Positions 51,047 through 58,962 are shown, numbered from the stretch's first letter. The stretch is 64,000 bases of DNA from Bacteroides caecimuris (GCF_001688725.2 NZ_CP015401.2:3596001-3660000); one strand, 5' to 3'. Program-made: numbers and translations. The notes: a model not told the origin generated them from the letters alone.

Positions 51047-51415
51047 TCAGACAATCCCGGCCAGTTGTTTGAACCGCGCTACGATCTCATTGCACTTGCT
51101 TTCGGCAAGCCCTTCATGTTTTCGGCAAATAGCACAATATTCCTTCCAGGGCCTGCCTTCAAGCTCGTGTTCGTATGATGACATGACCAATTCCGGATAT
51201 TCCTCAAAAAGGATATTGAACGCTTTTCTCCATTTGCGAACCTGCCACGAACCGCTTGCTACCAATTTTATGAATTCAAACATCTGTTTGTCCGTTTTTA
51301 CATCCAAGTCATAAAAATGGTCTGTTTTCGGCCATACGTTGTTGGAATGCTGCCAGGTCTCAATCTGCTTGTTTTTGGCATTGTATGCCATTTTTGTGAT
51401 TATCTGGTAACTCAT
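51047..51415 (-). CDS. Hypothetical protein, 122 residues
   Basis: Starts MSYQIITKMAYNAKNKQIET. Contains WPKTDHFYDLDVKTDKQMFE, ASGSWQVRKWRKAFNILFEE and a Cys pair in WKEYCAICRKHEGLAESKCN. Cytoplasmic. 17 nt after its upstream neighbour. No family recognised. Confidence 0.5.
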   Translation of the reverse strand: MSYQIITKMAYNAKNKQIETWQHSNNVWPKTDHFYDLDVKTDKQMFEFIKLVASGSWQVRKWRKAFNILFEEYPELVMSSYEHELEGRPWKEYCAICRKHEGLAESKCNEIVARFKQLAGIV

Positions 51416-51431
51416 GTTGATATATATGTTT

Positions 51432-51746
51432 TCAGTTCATTATCATATTGTTCCTTTTCCTGTCGCGGCTTGCCAGCATACCGAAATGGATGCTGAATAT
51501 GCGCTGTCCGAAGCAGATTGGTGAATTGTACTCCATGCGCTGCCACAGCGTGAAATGGTCGTTTGCGTAAGACCAGCGGAAATGTCCCGACAGCGAGCCG
51601 AAGGTGGGATTGACGTTTCTTCCGATAAGCATCCGGTTCACGTCCACGATGTTGTCGGAGGTCAGGATGATGTTCAGGATTTCCACGAAAGCCATCTGCG
51701 TGAAACTGTCTGTCGGTAAGACCGGTCCGAGAAAATTGATGTTCAT
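51432..51746 (-). CDS. Hypothetical protein, 104 residues
   Basis: Start at 51746 (MNINFLGPVLPTDSFTQMAF), 13 nt after the ArdA-like gene; an ATG at 51776 would overlap it. Contains ILTSDNIVDVNRMLIGRNVN and PTFGSLSGHFRWSYANDHFT. No signal peptide, basic end. Family not recognised. Second gene behind hairpin G. Confidence 0.5.
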   Translation of the reverse strand: MNINFLGPVLPTDSFTQMAFVEILNIILTSDNIVDVNRMLIGRNVNPTFGSLSGHFRWSYANDHFTLWQRMEYNSPICFGQRIFSIHFGMLASRDRKRNNMIMN

Positions 51747-51759
51747 AAGCGTTTGTCTT

Positions 51760-52269
51760 TTAATCGTAATTGTCATCGAATACTTCAAAACGAGGGAAAC
51801 AGTTATCGAAATAGTTGCCTGATATGCCCGGATAATACAGCAGGCTGTCATCCCCGCTGTCCGGGCAGGAGTCATCGTCGATATAGGTCACGTTCCCGAA
51901 CAGTTCCAGGTAATGCGCTACCAGCAGGTGCGGGTCTTCCGTACTGATATCGTGTCCGTAACGGTCGCACCAGTCGAAGAAAAAATCCTTGTCGGGTTCC
52001 TCCAGCTGCTCCATTGCCTCCCTTATATCAAAGAAGTTGGGACAAAGCCATTCCCTGTTGATAAGCGGGTCCGGGATTTCCTCCCATTTCGTATACCTGT
52101 ACTCCGGTGTTTCCTCTTCGGGAAACAATTCGGAGCAGGTGCATAGGAATTCTCCCATGTCGCCGAAATCGGACATACGCAGCAGGCTGTCCCTTTCCTG
52201 CCGGATGTCGATGAGATGCTGCGTGGTCACTGCCACTTCTGCCTGATTCAAGTCCATAATCTTTTTCAT
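51760..52269 (-). CDS. ArdA-like antirestriction protein
   Basis: 169 residues from the ATG at 52269 (MKKIMDLNQAEVAVTTQHLI); the frame upstream to 52470 runs through the hairpin and is a shadow. The middle matches ArdA style: FGDMGEFLCTCSELFPEEET, PEYRYTKWEEIPDPLINREW, FDIREAMEQLEEPDKDFFFD, then WCDRYGHDISTEDPHLLVAH. ArdA proteins mimic bent B-DNA with acidic surfaces and block type I restriction enzymes. Acidity is high throughout. The N-terminal domain of classical ArdA is reduced, so it may be a truncated or distant relative. It is the first gene behind hairpin G. Confidence 0.55.
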   Translation of the reverse strand: MKKIMDLNQAEVAVTTQHLIDIRQERDSLLRMSDFGDMGEFLCTCSELFPEEETPEYRYTKWEEIPDPLINREWLCPNFFDIREAMEQLEEPDKDFFFDWCDRYGHDISTEDPHLLVAHYLELFGNVTYIDDDSCPDSGDDSLLYYPGISGNYFDNCFPRFEVFDDNYD

Positions 52270-52293
52270 TACAGTTATTGATGCGGAACCGGG

Positions 52294-52456
52294 GATTTTA
52301 TTCCACAGGCTCCAAAAGGTCCGGGCCCCGGCTGTGCAGGGTTTTTCGGGGAAATACCGGAGCCTCCGGCGAGGATGATTTTCCCGAAAACCGCTTGCGG
52401 CTTGACCTTGCCCAGCCGGTAAAGGCGCGGAGTTACCTTTGCCTGTGGAATGGAAT
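52294..52456 (-). promoter_or_regulatory. Long palindrome G: predicted ssDNA promoter for the ArdA-like operon
   Basis: Copy G. Outer stem TTCCACAGGC (52301-52310)/GCCTGTGGAA (52441-52450), perfect, extended by GATT/AATC (52294/52456). A 10-nt bubble TCCAAAAGGT faces AGTTACCTTT, with TACCTTTG at 52434-52441. Next come CCG(G)GCC/GGCGCGG, CCGGCTG/CAGCCGG and a GCAGGG/ACCTTGC stem. The TTG at 52408-52410 is 23 nt before the box. The cap has AAATACCG and GAGGATGATTT. The stem base is about 25 nt from the ATG at 52269. Confidence 0.68.
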
Positions 52457-52482
52457 CTGCGGTTATTCATGTTTTTTCATTT

Positions 52483-55400
52483 TTAGCCGGTTATGCGCTG
52501 GCTTCCCCAGCTGATATGTATCTTGCCCTCCCTGTCACGTTCCCTGACCAGCAGGCTCTCGATGACGGACATAGTGACGTCAAACTCCTCGAAGATGTCT
52601 GACTGTTCTTTCACCTCACCACTTTTGATGAACTCGTTCAGCCGCTCCTTGGTAAGTACCAGTGCCATCAGGTTCTGCTCCACGGAATCCTTGTAGGTGA
52701 CATAATGTACGTCCTTCAGTTCTTTGGAATCAAGACGTATGAAGCGGAAGTAGAACTGCTCCATCTTCGGGATATTCCATTGGAGCGATTCCAGAATCAC
52801 ATCGTTACAGGTCGGGATGTTCACCGAACTGCTCAGACTCTGCTGTGTGCAGACCAGTATGCCGTTGACGGTGGAATCGAACTCAGTCACGATGCTCTGC
52901 CGTTTCTTGAAGGTCACGTCGCCTTTGACCACAAACACCGGACGGTTCGGAAAGCATTCGCGGAGATGATTCTCGTAAAGGTCGAACGCCGCTATGGAGG
53001 TACAGCCGACAGCCACCTTGCCGGGAATCTTCCGTATCAGTTTCTCGATATATCTTGTCTTGTTCGGAATCCCGTCGCCGAAATAGCCATCTATCAGGTA
53101 CGGGACGGAGCACGCCTTGATGAGCAGCTTGATCTGTCGCATGAGCCTAAGCCCGGCATCCTTCTTCGCGTCTCCTGTACTGTTGTAATACAGCTCGCAA
53201 ATGCGGCAGAATTCCTCGATAATGACGCGGTAAACCTCGTGCTCGCCTTCAGCCGGGCTGACCGTATGGGTACGTATCTTGTACTTCTCGCCTGCGAAGT
53301 CCCTGAACTTGCGGGTGATGATAGTCTTTCCGATAAGCTCCGCCAGTTCCTCCTTGTTGTACACGTCCTGGTTCTGCTTCTCTATGCCGAATACGGTGGA
53401 TTTTCCGGGGCAATGACAGGAACGGAAAAGCACATGGCCTCTGAAAGCCGGGAACGGCTCTCCGTAATGCCGGTTGCTTTCTTCCTCTATCTCCTTGTCT
53501 CTGTTCTCGTGGTATATCCGGTCGCACCAGCAGACCATGTTGACGGAATTGTTGTACAGCAGTTCAAATTGGCTGTACAGTTCCGCGATGTTGTTCCGCG
53601 TGGTGGTTCCCGTGTCGAGTATCTTGTATTTGAGACGGCGGAAAATACTCAAGACAAGCCTTGTCCGTTGTGAAGACGGGTTGGTTATCTCATCGGATTC
53701 ATCGAAAACAAGACAGAGTTTCCCGGATGTGCGTCTGACAAATTGTGACAGCCCACGCTTCAGTTTGGAGAGCATAGAGGTGGAAAGGATAAGGAACACA
53801 TCTTCCGGTACTGTTTCCAAATCGGCATTACTTCTGACTATACGGAATTTCTCCCGGTTGATTGTCAGAAACGGTATCCAAGTCATATTGGTGGCTATGG
53901 CTGGAGCCAGAATGACGGCATTGCGTACCTTATGGAACTTGAGCAGGTATTTGGCGCGGTGATAGACGGCGGCTGTCTTGCCGGAGCCTTGCTGCCAGTT
54001 CAGCAAAGCGTAGCGTTTCTGCAAGACAAGGTTCAGGTCGTGTTTTTGAAGTAATGTAAACTCGCATACCTCTCCGTCTTTGTTTCTGAAAGTGGTGCGG
54101 TCGAGGTATTCTTGCAGAAATGGGACCGGTTGCATATCTGCAAACTGCCGGTTCTGGATTTCGTATTGCCTGCGTTTCTTGCGTATCAGTTTTTCCGCCG
54201 CACGAATCTGACGCATATTCTTTTCTGTCAGCAGTTCCGGCATGGGCAGTTCTGCTCGTTCCAGTACAAGATCGTTGATGCTTGCCACCTTGTGCGAAAC
54301 CTTGTCTAATAATCGTGGGGCATATTGCTTCAATTTGAAGCCGTATGAGGTCTTCACCAGGGCCACTTCCTTGCGTGGAACGATATTCTGCGAGGTGATA
54401 TACCTGCGGATGATACCGAGGACTTTGGTCGTGGTCAGCTTGTTCTTCTCCCATTGGTTTACCTGTTCCCGGGTGGCATTTTCCGGTGGTTTCTGGTTAC
54501 GGAATTTCGTGACCAGTGCCTCTGCCTTGTCGATATGCCTGTTCAGCTTGGCGTGAGCTTTCAGCTCGTACATGTACTTGGCGAGTTTGTACTCGAACAC
54601 CTCCAGCTCCTCCTTGTCAATCCGGTTGGTCTCCCGCATCAGGTCGAAGCGTATTTTGTGTTTCATCAGCCTTGCCTCGCGGATGCGCTCTTTCAACTCG
54701 GCCATGGAGATGAACTCTTCCGCATTGTAGGCCTGCATCTCGATATGCAGCGACTTGCGCAGGAATACCATCACCTTCGTGTTGAAGTTATGGACTCCGG
54801 TGGATGCGAAAGCATTGGGGTTCAACTTTATCTGACCGATGAATGAGAAGCGGCTGTTGATGCCCGTTATGCGTGTCTTCTCCCAGAACTCGCTCTGCAT
54901 GAATGAGCTGGGAACAATGACCATCAGGATGCCTGCCGGGTTGAGCACATCGTAGGCTTTGTCCAGATAGTATTCCTGTGACAGCCTGTAGTCGAACTTC
55001 AGATTGAAAGGCGGATTGCCGATAATGGCGTCAAAGCGTTGTTCTGGGTAATACTGCCGGATATCGCACTTTTCGATATGGGCATCCGGGTAGAGATACC
55101 TGGCAACGGCCACCGCCTTTCCGTCTATGTCGAAACCGTAGGCATTATGAAGGTTCGGCAGGTGGTTGAAGAAATTGCCCATGCCGCAGCACATGTCGAG
55201 TATCATCTCGGAAGAGGCCGGGGACAGCATATCCACCATGTCTCTGCATACTTCATGCGGGGTGAAGAACTGTCCCATCTCATACTCTTTCTTGGCCTCC
55301 GCGTACTCGTTGTAGTTGGCAAAGTCGGACTGTTTCAGGTTGTGCAGCCCGCCAATGCCGGTATAGCAGTTGTAGATGCTCTCCGCCGGAATCAGATCCT

Positions 55401-55485
55401 TGCCGGAGTCTATGGCGAAAAGAATTTTTTCGTTGACCTCGGCCCGCCTGTCCTGCGGTATCTGTTGAGGGATGATGGCATACAT
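52483..55485 (-). CDS. DNA adenine methyltransferase-helicase fusion
   Basis: 1000 residues. The N-terminal methyltransferase (about 70-250) has GQFFTPHEVCRDMVDMLSPA, the SAM loop ILDMCCGMGNFFNHLP and motif IV FDAIIGNPPFN (157-160) of N6-adenine enzymes. A coiled middle (about 270-470) leads to an SF2 helicase. Its Walker A is LLNWQQGSGKTAAVYHRAKY, the acidic box LCLVFDESDEITNPSSQRTR (DESD), and motif III GTTTRNN. C-terminal helicase blocks include VILESLQWNIPKMEQFYFRF. Similar in layout to phage and plasmid MTase-helicase antirestriction proteins (DarB-like). Third gene behind hairpin H. Confidence 0.75.
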   Translation of the reverse strand: MYAIIPQQIPQDRRAEVNEKILFAIDSGKDLIPAESIYNCYTGIGGLHNLKQSDFANYNEYAEAKKEYEMGQFFTPHEVCRDMVDMLSPASSEMILDMCCGMGNFFNHLPNLHNAYGFDIDGKAVAVARYLYPDAHIEKCDIRQYYPEQRFDAIIGNPPFNLKFDYRLSQEYYLDKAYDVLNPAGILMVIVPSSFMQSEFWEKTRITGINSRFSFIGQIKLNPNAFASTGVHNFNTKVMVFLRKSLHIEMQAYNAEEFISMAELKERIREARLMKHKIRFDLMRETNRIDKEELEVFEYKLAKYMYELKAHAKLNRHIDKAEALVTKFRNQKPPENATREQVNQWEKNKLTTTKVLGIIRRYITSQNIVPRKEVALVKTSYGFKLKQYAPRLLDKVSHKVASINDLVLERAELPMPELLTEKNMRQIRAAEKLIRKKRRQYEIQNRQFADMQPVPFLQEYLDRTTFRNKDGEVCEFTLLQKHDLNLVLQKRYALLNWQQGSGKTAAVYHRAKYLLKFHKVRNAVILAPAIATNMTWIPFLTINREKFRIVRSNADLETVPEDVFLILSTSMLSKLKRGLSQFVRRTSGKLCLVFDESDEITNPSSQRTRLVLSIFRRLKYKILDTGTTTRNNIAELYSQFELLYNNSVNMVCWCDRIYHENRDKEIEEESNRHYGEPFPAFRGHVLFRSCHCPGKSTVFGIEKQNQDVYNKEELAELIGKTIITRKFRDFAGEKYKIRTHTVSPAEGEHEVYRVIIEEFCRICELYYNSTGDAKKDAGLRLMRQIKLLIKACSVPYLIDGYFGDGIPNKTRYIEKLIRKIPGKVAVGCTSIAAFDLYENHLRECFPNRPVFVVKGDVTFKKRQSIVTEFDSTVNGILVCTQQSLSSSVNIPTCNDVILESLQWNIPKMEQFYFRFIRLDSKELKDVHYVTYKDSVEQNLMALVLTKERLNEFIKSGEVKEQSDIFEEFDVTMSVIESLLVRERDREGKIHISWGSQRITG

Positions 55486-55512
55486 ATCTTTAATCGTTTA
55501 CGGTTGGAAATG

Positions 55513-55544
55513 AAGACACCCCGCAAGGGTTGTCTTACGGGGTG
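55513..55544 (-). promoter_or_regulatory. Alternative hairpins between the DUF4942 and methyltransferase genes
   Basis: Two mutually exclusive stems: AAGACA (55513-55518)/TGTCTT (55531-55536) and CACCCCG (55517-55523)/CGGGGTG (55538-55544). On the minus-strand transcript they lie between the DUF4942 stop (55565) and the methyltransferase-helicase start (55485). Overlapping alternative folds can act as an attenuator; no T-run is present, so this is tentative. Confidence 0.35.
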
Positions 55545-55564
55545 CAGTGGATTTTGTCTCATGA

Positions 55565-56503
55565 TCAGTTCTCAGGTAATGTGATTTCATCAAGCCGGAG
55601 GCGTTTGAAGCAGCTTTCGGCCGTCGCGCTGTCCTTGAATTTGACGTCGATACGTCCGTTCTTGTAGAATCGGATTTGCTCGGCGTTGGTGGTCGTGAGG
55701 TCGTACCAGTCATTGACAGACACATTGTTGCGGTCGAAACGGATAATCATGTCTGAACTACCGCACAGTACGTCATCCGCACCGTAGGCAATACCCGCAC
55801 ATAGGGTTTCCAACTCTCCACTGTAGTTGTAATTGATTTGACACTTGTTGTATTGCAAGTAAAAATCGTCAAAACGGATGATTTCGGGAAAGACAATCTT
55901 GTCCTTCTTAAGCTCCGTTTTGACCTTGCTCCAGCAGGAAGGCTTGACTACCTTTGCGACTCTGGCAAGCAGTTCTTCCACTGCCGTTTCCCGGAAGCTC
56001 TTGCCTCCCAGATGCTCGATGACCGCATCCACGTATGTCCCATAGACCGGACGGAAGCCCATGCGGAGTGTCTTTTCGTCTATCCTTTGTTCCGGCACCG
56101 ACACGTTGTACGTCCTGTTGAAGTAGGCGATGATACGGTTGGCGAAGTTAGAGTTGGCGTTGTGGTTCTTGTCTACCAAATCGTTCAGCACATCGAACGG
56201 CTTGAACTCATTGTGTGAATAGTCGTCCTTCCCGTTTCTGAGCGAGTAGAAGTCGCGCATGGAAATTTTTCCGTTGTCATCGTATGAGAAGTTCCGTTCC
56301 GCTCGGTATTGTTCTGCTTCTTCCTTGAAGATGGCATACCAGCGGTCTATCCGGTCAAGCGTCTTGTAGAGCATGTCCTGCTGGTTCTGGCAAAACAGGC
56401 GGTCTTGCTCGGTAATCTTGTCCTCGTTTCTCACTTCCACGCTCAATATTCCTGAAAGCAGGTCGGGAGCGTTGCCGGGGTTGAATGATGTTGTCGTTTG
56501 CAT
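55565..56503 (-). CDS. DUF4942-containing protein
   Basis: 312 residues from the ATG at 56503 (MQTTTSFNPGNAPDLLSGIL); the longer frame from 56584 is a shadow. Body matches the DUF4942 type: FKPFDVLNDLVDKNHNANSN, FANRIIAYFNRTYNVSVPEQ, GFRPVYGTYVDAVIEHLGGK and KVVKPSCWSKVKTELKKDKI. It precedes the methyltransferase-helicase, with which DUF4942 proteins are often encoded on mobile elements. Cytoplasmic; function unknown. Confidence 0.7.
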   Translation of the reverse strand: MQTTTSFNPGNAPDLLSGILSVEVRNEDKITEQDRLFCQNQQDMLYKTLDRIDRWYAIFKEEAEQYRAERNFSYDDNGKISMRDFYSLRNGKDDYSHNEFKPFDVLNDLVDKNHNANSNFANRIIAYFNRTYNVSVPEQRIDEKTLRMGFRPVYGTYVDAVIEHLGGKSFRETAVEELLARVAKVVKPSCWSKVKTELKKDKIVFPEIIRFDDFYLQYNKCQINYNYSGELETLCAGIAYGADDVLCGSSDMIIRFDRNNVSVNDWYDLTTTNAEQIRFYKNGRIDVKFKDSATAESCFKRLRLDEITLPEN

Positions 56504-56522
56504 ATCTGTTTGATTTTTAGTG

Positions 56523-57341
56523 TTAGAAATCCTGTGATTTGATACGGTGGAAATAGGTGATGTGCTTCTCCATGTCCTTGACAATCTTCACCTGCTCGGG
56601 ATGAAAATTGAGTCTGCGCTCCACCGCCGGGGCATCTATCTTTTCCCATTCCGACAATGGCAGGAATACATATTCCCTGCGGAAGCACCATACCACGATC
56701 TGGTTTTTCCAATTCCCCTTGAATACCGTTCCCTCGTAGTCTTGCAGGAATTGCCGGAAGTCCTCTTCATTGTGAAAAGCGATATCAAGACTTTGGTAGA
56801 GGTTTTTCGCTTCCGGGTCTTTGTGAAGATAAAAACGGCGGTAGGTCTCTGTCGTGAAATCACCATAGAGCGGTTCCGGCTCACGGTAAATCCATTGTGG
56901 GACTTTTGCCGTGAATGTAACTGATCCGTGAGCGCACGATCCGCAATGTCCCCAGTCTTTGAATGCTCCTTCCGTCCAACCGTTGAATTTCAGATCATCC
57001 GTTTTTACATGGTGGAAAGCTCCACCGCTGACGCTCAGACGGATATTATCCTCAGATTGCCATACGAACGGAACATACGGCTGTTCGCAGATGGAAAGCA
57101 GGCCTTTCTTTTCATCCATACTGTCTATGAGTGCATTGCCGTAATAGTCCCCATGACGGCTGAGATAAATCAGCCTGTCACCGATTTGCGGTGTGGTTTC
57201 CGAGCGCGTCCGCTCTATAAGTTCGACATAACGGTTGGCCATATCCACATCCTCCTGCGTCAGCCAATGTTCACGGTCGTACAAAACATTCAGTGTCTTG
57301 AGCGTTTCAATACCGTACTTGTTCTTTGTTGCCTGTAACAT
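56523..57341 (-). CDS. DUF4121-like accessory protein, first gene behind hairpin H
   Basis: 272 residues. Starts MLQATKNKYGIETLKTLNVL. Contains GDRLIYLSRHGDYYGNALID, QPYVPFVWQSEDNIRLSVSG, a DWGHCGSCAHGSVTFTAKVP segment with Cys/His that may bind metal, and IVVWCFRREYVFLPLSEWEK. Tentatively DUF4121. The stem base of hairpin H is 37 nt upstream. 19 nt before the DUF4942 gene. Confidence 0.6.
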   Translation of the reverse strand: MLQATKNKYGIETLKTLNVLYDREHWLTQEDVDMANRYVELIERTRSETTPQIGDRLIYLSRHGDYYGNALIDSMDEKKGLLSICEQPYVPFVWQSEDNIRLSVSGGAFHHVKTDDLKFNGWTEGAFKDWGHCGSCAHGSVTFTAKVPQWIYREPEPLYGDFTTETYRRFYLHKDPEAKNLYQSLDIAFHNEEDFRQFLQDYEGTVFKGNWKNQIVVWCFRREYVFLPLSEWEKIDAPAVERRLNFHPEQVKIVKDMEKHITYFHRIKSQDF

Positions 57342-57378
57342 GACATTGTTTTTTTGTTAGTCCGGCTTTTCGGGGCCG

Positions 57379-57550
57379 GAGTTCCCGTAACTACAGGCTT
57401 TAAAAGGTCGTGTTCCGTACATGCAAGGTTGGCGGGAAAAATACCGAAGCCCCCCGGGGCGAGGATGATTTTTCCACGCCACCCGGAGGGCCTGACCTTG
57501 CTTGTACGATAAGAACACGAGTTACCTTTGCCTGTGAGTTACGTGAACTC
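57379..57550 (-). promoter_or_regulatory. Long palindrome H: predicted ssDNA promoter for the methyltransferase-helicase operon
   Basis: Copy H. Outer stem GAGTTC and GTAACT with AGTTAC and GAACTC (57379-57392/57537-57550), then ACAGGC/GCCTGT. A 10-nt bubble TTTAAAAGGT faces AGTTACCTTT, the same as in copy G, with TACCTTTG at 57523-57530. Next come CGTGTTC/GAACACG, CGTACA/TGTACG and GCAAGGT/ACCTTGC. The TTG at 57498-57500 is 22 nt before the box. Cap AAATACCG and GAGGATGATTT. The stem base is 37 nt from the ATG at 57341. Confidence 0.68.
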
Positions 57551-58485
57551 GGCTACGGTACAGATGTCATTCTTGATTTGGATTATTTTTGAAATCACCT
57601 TAAAGATTATACCCGGAAAATTCCGGTATTCAGAGGAAAAACACTATCTTTGCAGAAAGATAAAGAGTTATTTGACAGCATGAGGAATATAGTGATTCTA
57701 AACAGTTTGCATTTTTCTTATCCGTTGCCCATTCTCATGCGAGTTTCATATAATACACTGATAGTCAAATAAAATACTTCTGACTATTACAAATATACGA
57801 ATAAATAATTAATATACAAAATATTAATAGATTAATAATAAGACAAATAATAAAAATGAAATATAGATAATAGTTGACTAATTGATAGACAAAATATAAT
57901 GCGTCTGCCCTGATTGCAAGCTTCGTTTTTATAATCAAAGCCTTTGTTTTTATAAATAAAGCTTGCAATTATAGATTACGGTTAACGAAGAATAAGTTTA
58001 CATGCTGATAATAAGAAGTTTACAATTAATGAAAGAGAACTTTTTTATTAATGAATGAAAAGTGGGTTATTAAGAGCCTGCTCCGAGTTTTGCCCGACAC
58101 AGTTTTGAGAGTTGCTTTCGAGTATATTTTCTGTTGTTGTGAGGAGCATGACGGAGACTATATGACGAATAAAAACAGGTCGGTAAAGCCTATCTAACAT
58201 AATCTCAGGAAAATTTAAACAGGCTCTAATATTCAACGCCTGTTTAAAAATGACTGAAAAGTTACGCCTATTGGGATTCAAAATAAAAACAGACTGTATA
58301 TCTTTGCAATCCCCAATAAAACCATTATAAATCAAGTTCGTGTAGGATTACGCGATGGATTTAGTATTTTATTCTCAAATGGCTATTGATATACAGTCTG
58401 TGATCAGAGTATCAAGTTATCTTTTAGAGAACACTCTCTTTTAATAAATGCTGTACTTCGTAGTATGATTAAAGGAATATACGCC
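57551..58485. other. Gene-free region at the right side of the element
   Basis: About 930 bp with no convincing gene. It holds TATCTTTG boxes at 57646 and about 58303, a 30-codon plus-strand ORF (57680-57772, MRNIVILNSLHFSYPL...) that may be a truncated remnant, and an AT-rich stretch (57760-58080). Within that stretch GTTTTTATAA occurs twice (about 57925 and 57946), flanked by an 11-bp inverted repeat ATTGCAAGCTT/AAGCTTGCAAT (57913-57923 and 57959-57969). The element's right end may lie here. ORF 58048-58335 (minus) is not protein-like. Confidence 0.4.
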
Positions 58486-58962
58486 TTATTCTTGGTCTGC
58501 TTTGACTTCTTCAATAATCTCGTCAGGGATTCTGTCACAACGCACATACTTATTTATATCGCCTTTATCCTCCGTAGCCGTCCACACCATTGAACCGCTT
58601 TCCAGCAGGTCGGTGACGATGTATTCATTATTCCAGTCACCGTTGCCGTAGTCGTAGACACCAGCGATGACTGCACCCAAGTAAGGGTCTTTACGGATGC
58701 TGAAACTACCGGTAATGTAACGGGCATACATGCTGTCGAATTTTTGATACATCTCGAACGTTTGGTCCTTGCGGTTAAACTTTATATAGCAATAAGTGTC
58801 CTCAGCCAAGGGCTGACCATTCCATTCGGCAAGTTGCCACACTCCGTTCAGATTGGCGGTGGTGACTTCCAGACGAGCAACGGTTAACTCTTCATCATCA
58901 CTGCAGGACGAGCCGCAGAACAGAAGAGCAAATAAAACCATGAGTTTGAAAATATTCTTCAT
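58486..58962 (-). CDS. Lipocalin-like lipoprotein
   Basis: 158 residues. Signal with lipobox (LMVLFALLFCGSSCSDDEE). The mature part has the opening LNGVWQLAEWNGQPLAEDTY and KFNRKDQTFEMYQKFDSMYA, then YITGSFSIRKDPYLGAVIAG, the strand pattern of Bacteroidota lipocalin-like domains. Probably surface or periplasmic and may bind a small ligand. Last gene of the leftward operon, 18 nt after the DUF1573 gene. Confidence 0.7.
   Translation of the reverse strand: MKNIFKLMVLFALLFCGSSCSDDEELTVARLEVTTANLNGVWQLAEWNGQPLAEDTYCYIKFNRKDQTFEMYQKFDSMYARYITGSFSIRKDPYLGAVIAGVYDYGNGDWNNEYIVTDLLESGSMVWTATEDKGDINKYVRCDRIPDEIIEEVKADQE

Noticed and set aside
12991..57550. Repeated hairpins as rho-independent terminators or REP-like junk
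   Set aside because: They lie upstream of genes, not after them, have no T-run, carry a conserved cap and keep a TTG-to-TACCTTTG distance of 22-23 nt, which neither explanation predicts.
12991..57550. Hairpins as integron attC sites or CRISPR repeats
   Set aside because: No integron integrase or cas genes; spacing is kilobases; each is tied to a gene start in one orientation.
57645..57654. TATCTTTGC as attR of a CTnDOT-type element
   Set aside because: Only partial match to GTANNTTTGC, also a common -7 box, and no matching attL at the left side (only TTTGCATTT near 8805).
58048..58335. 95-residue minus-strand ORF
   Set aside because: No ribosome-binding or promoter signal and a composition typical of AT-rich non-coding DNA.
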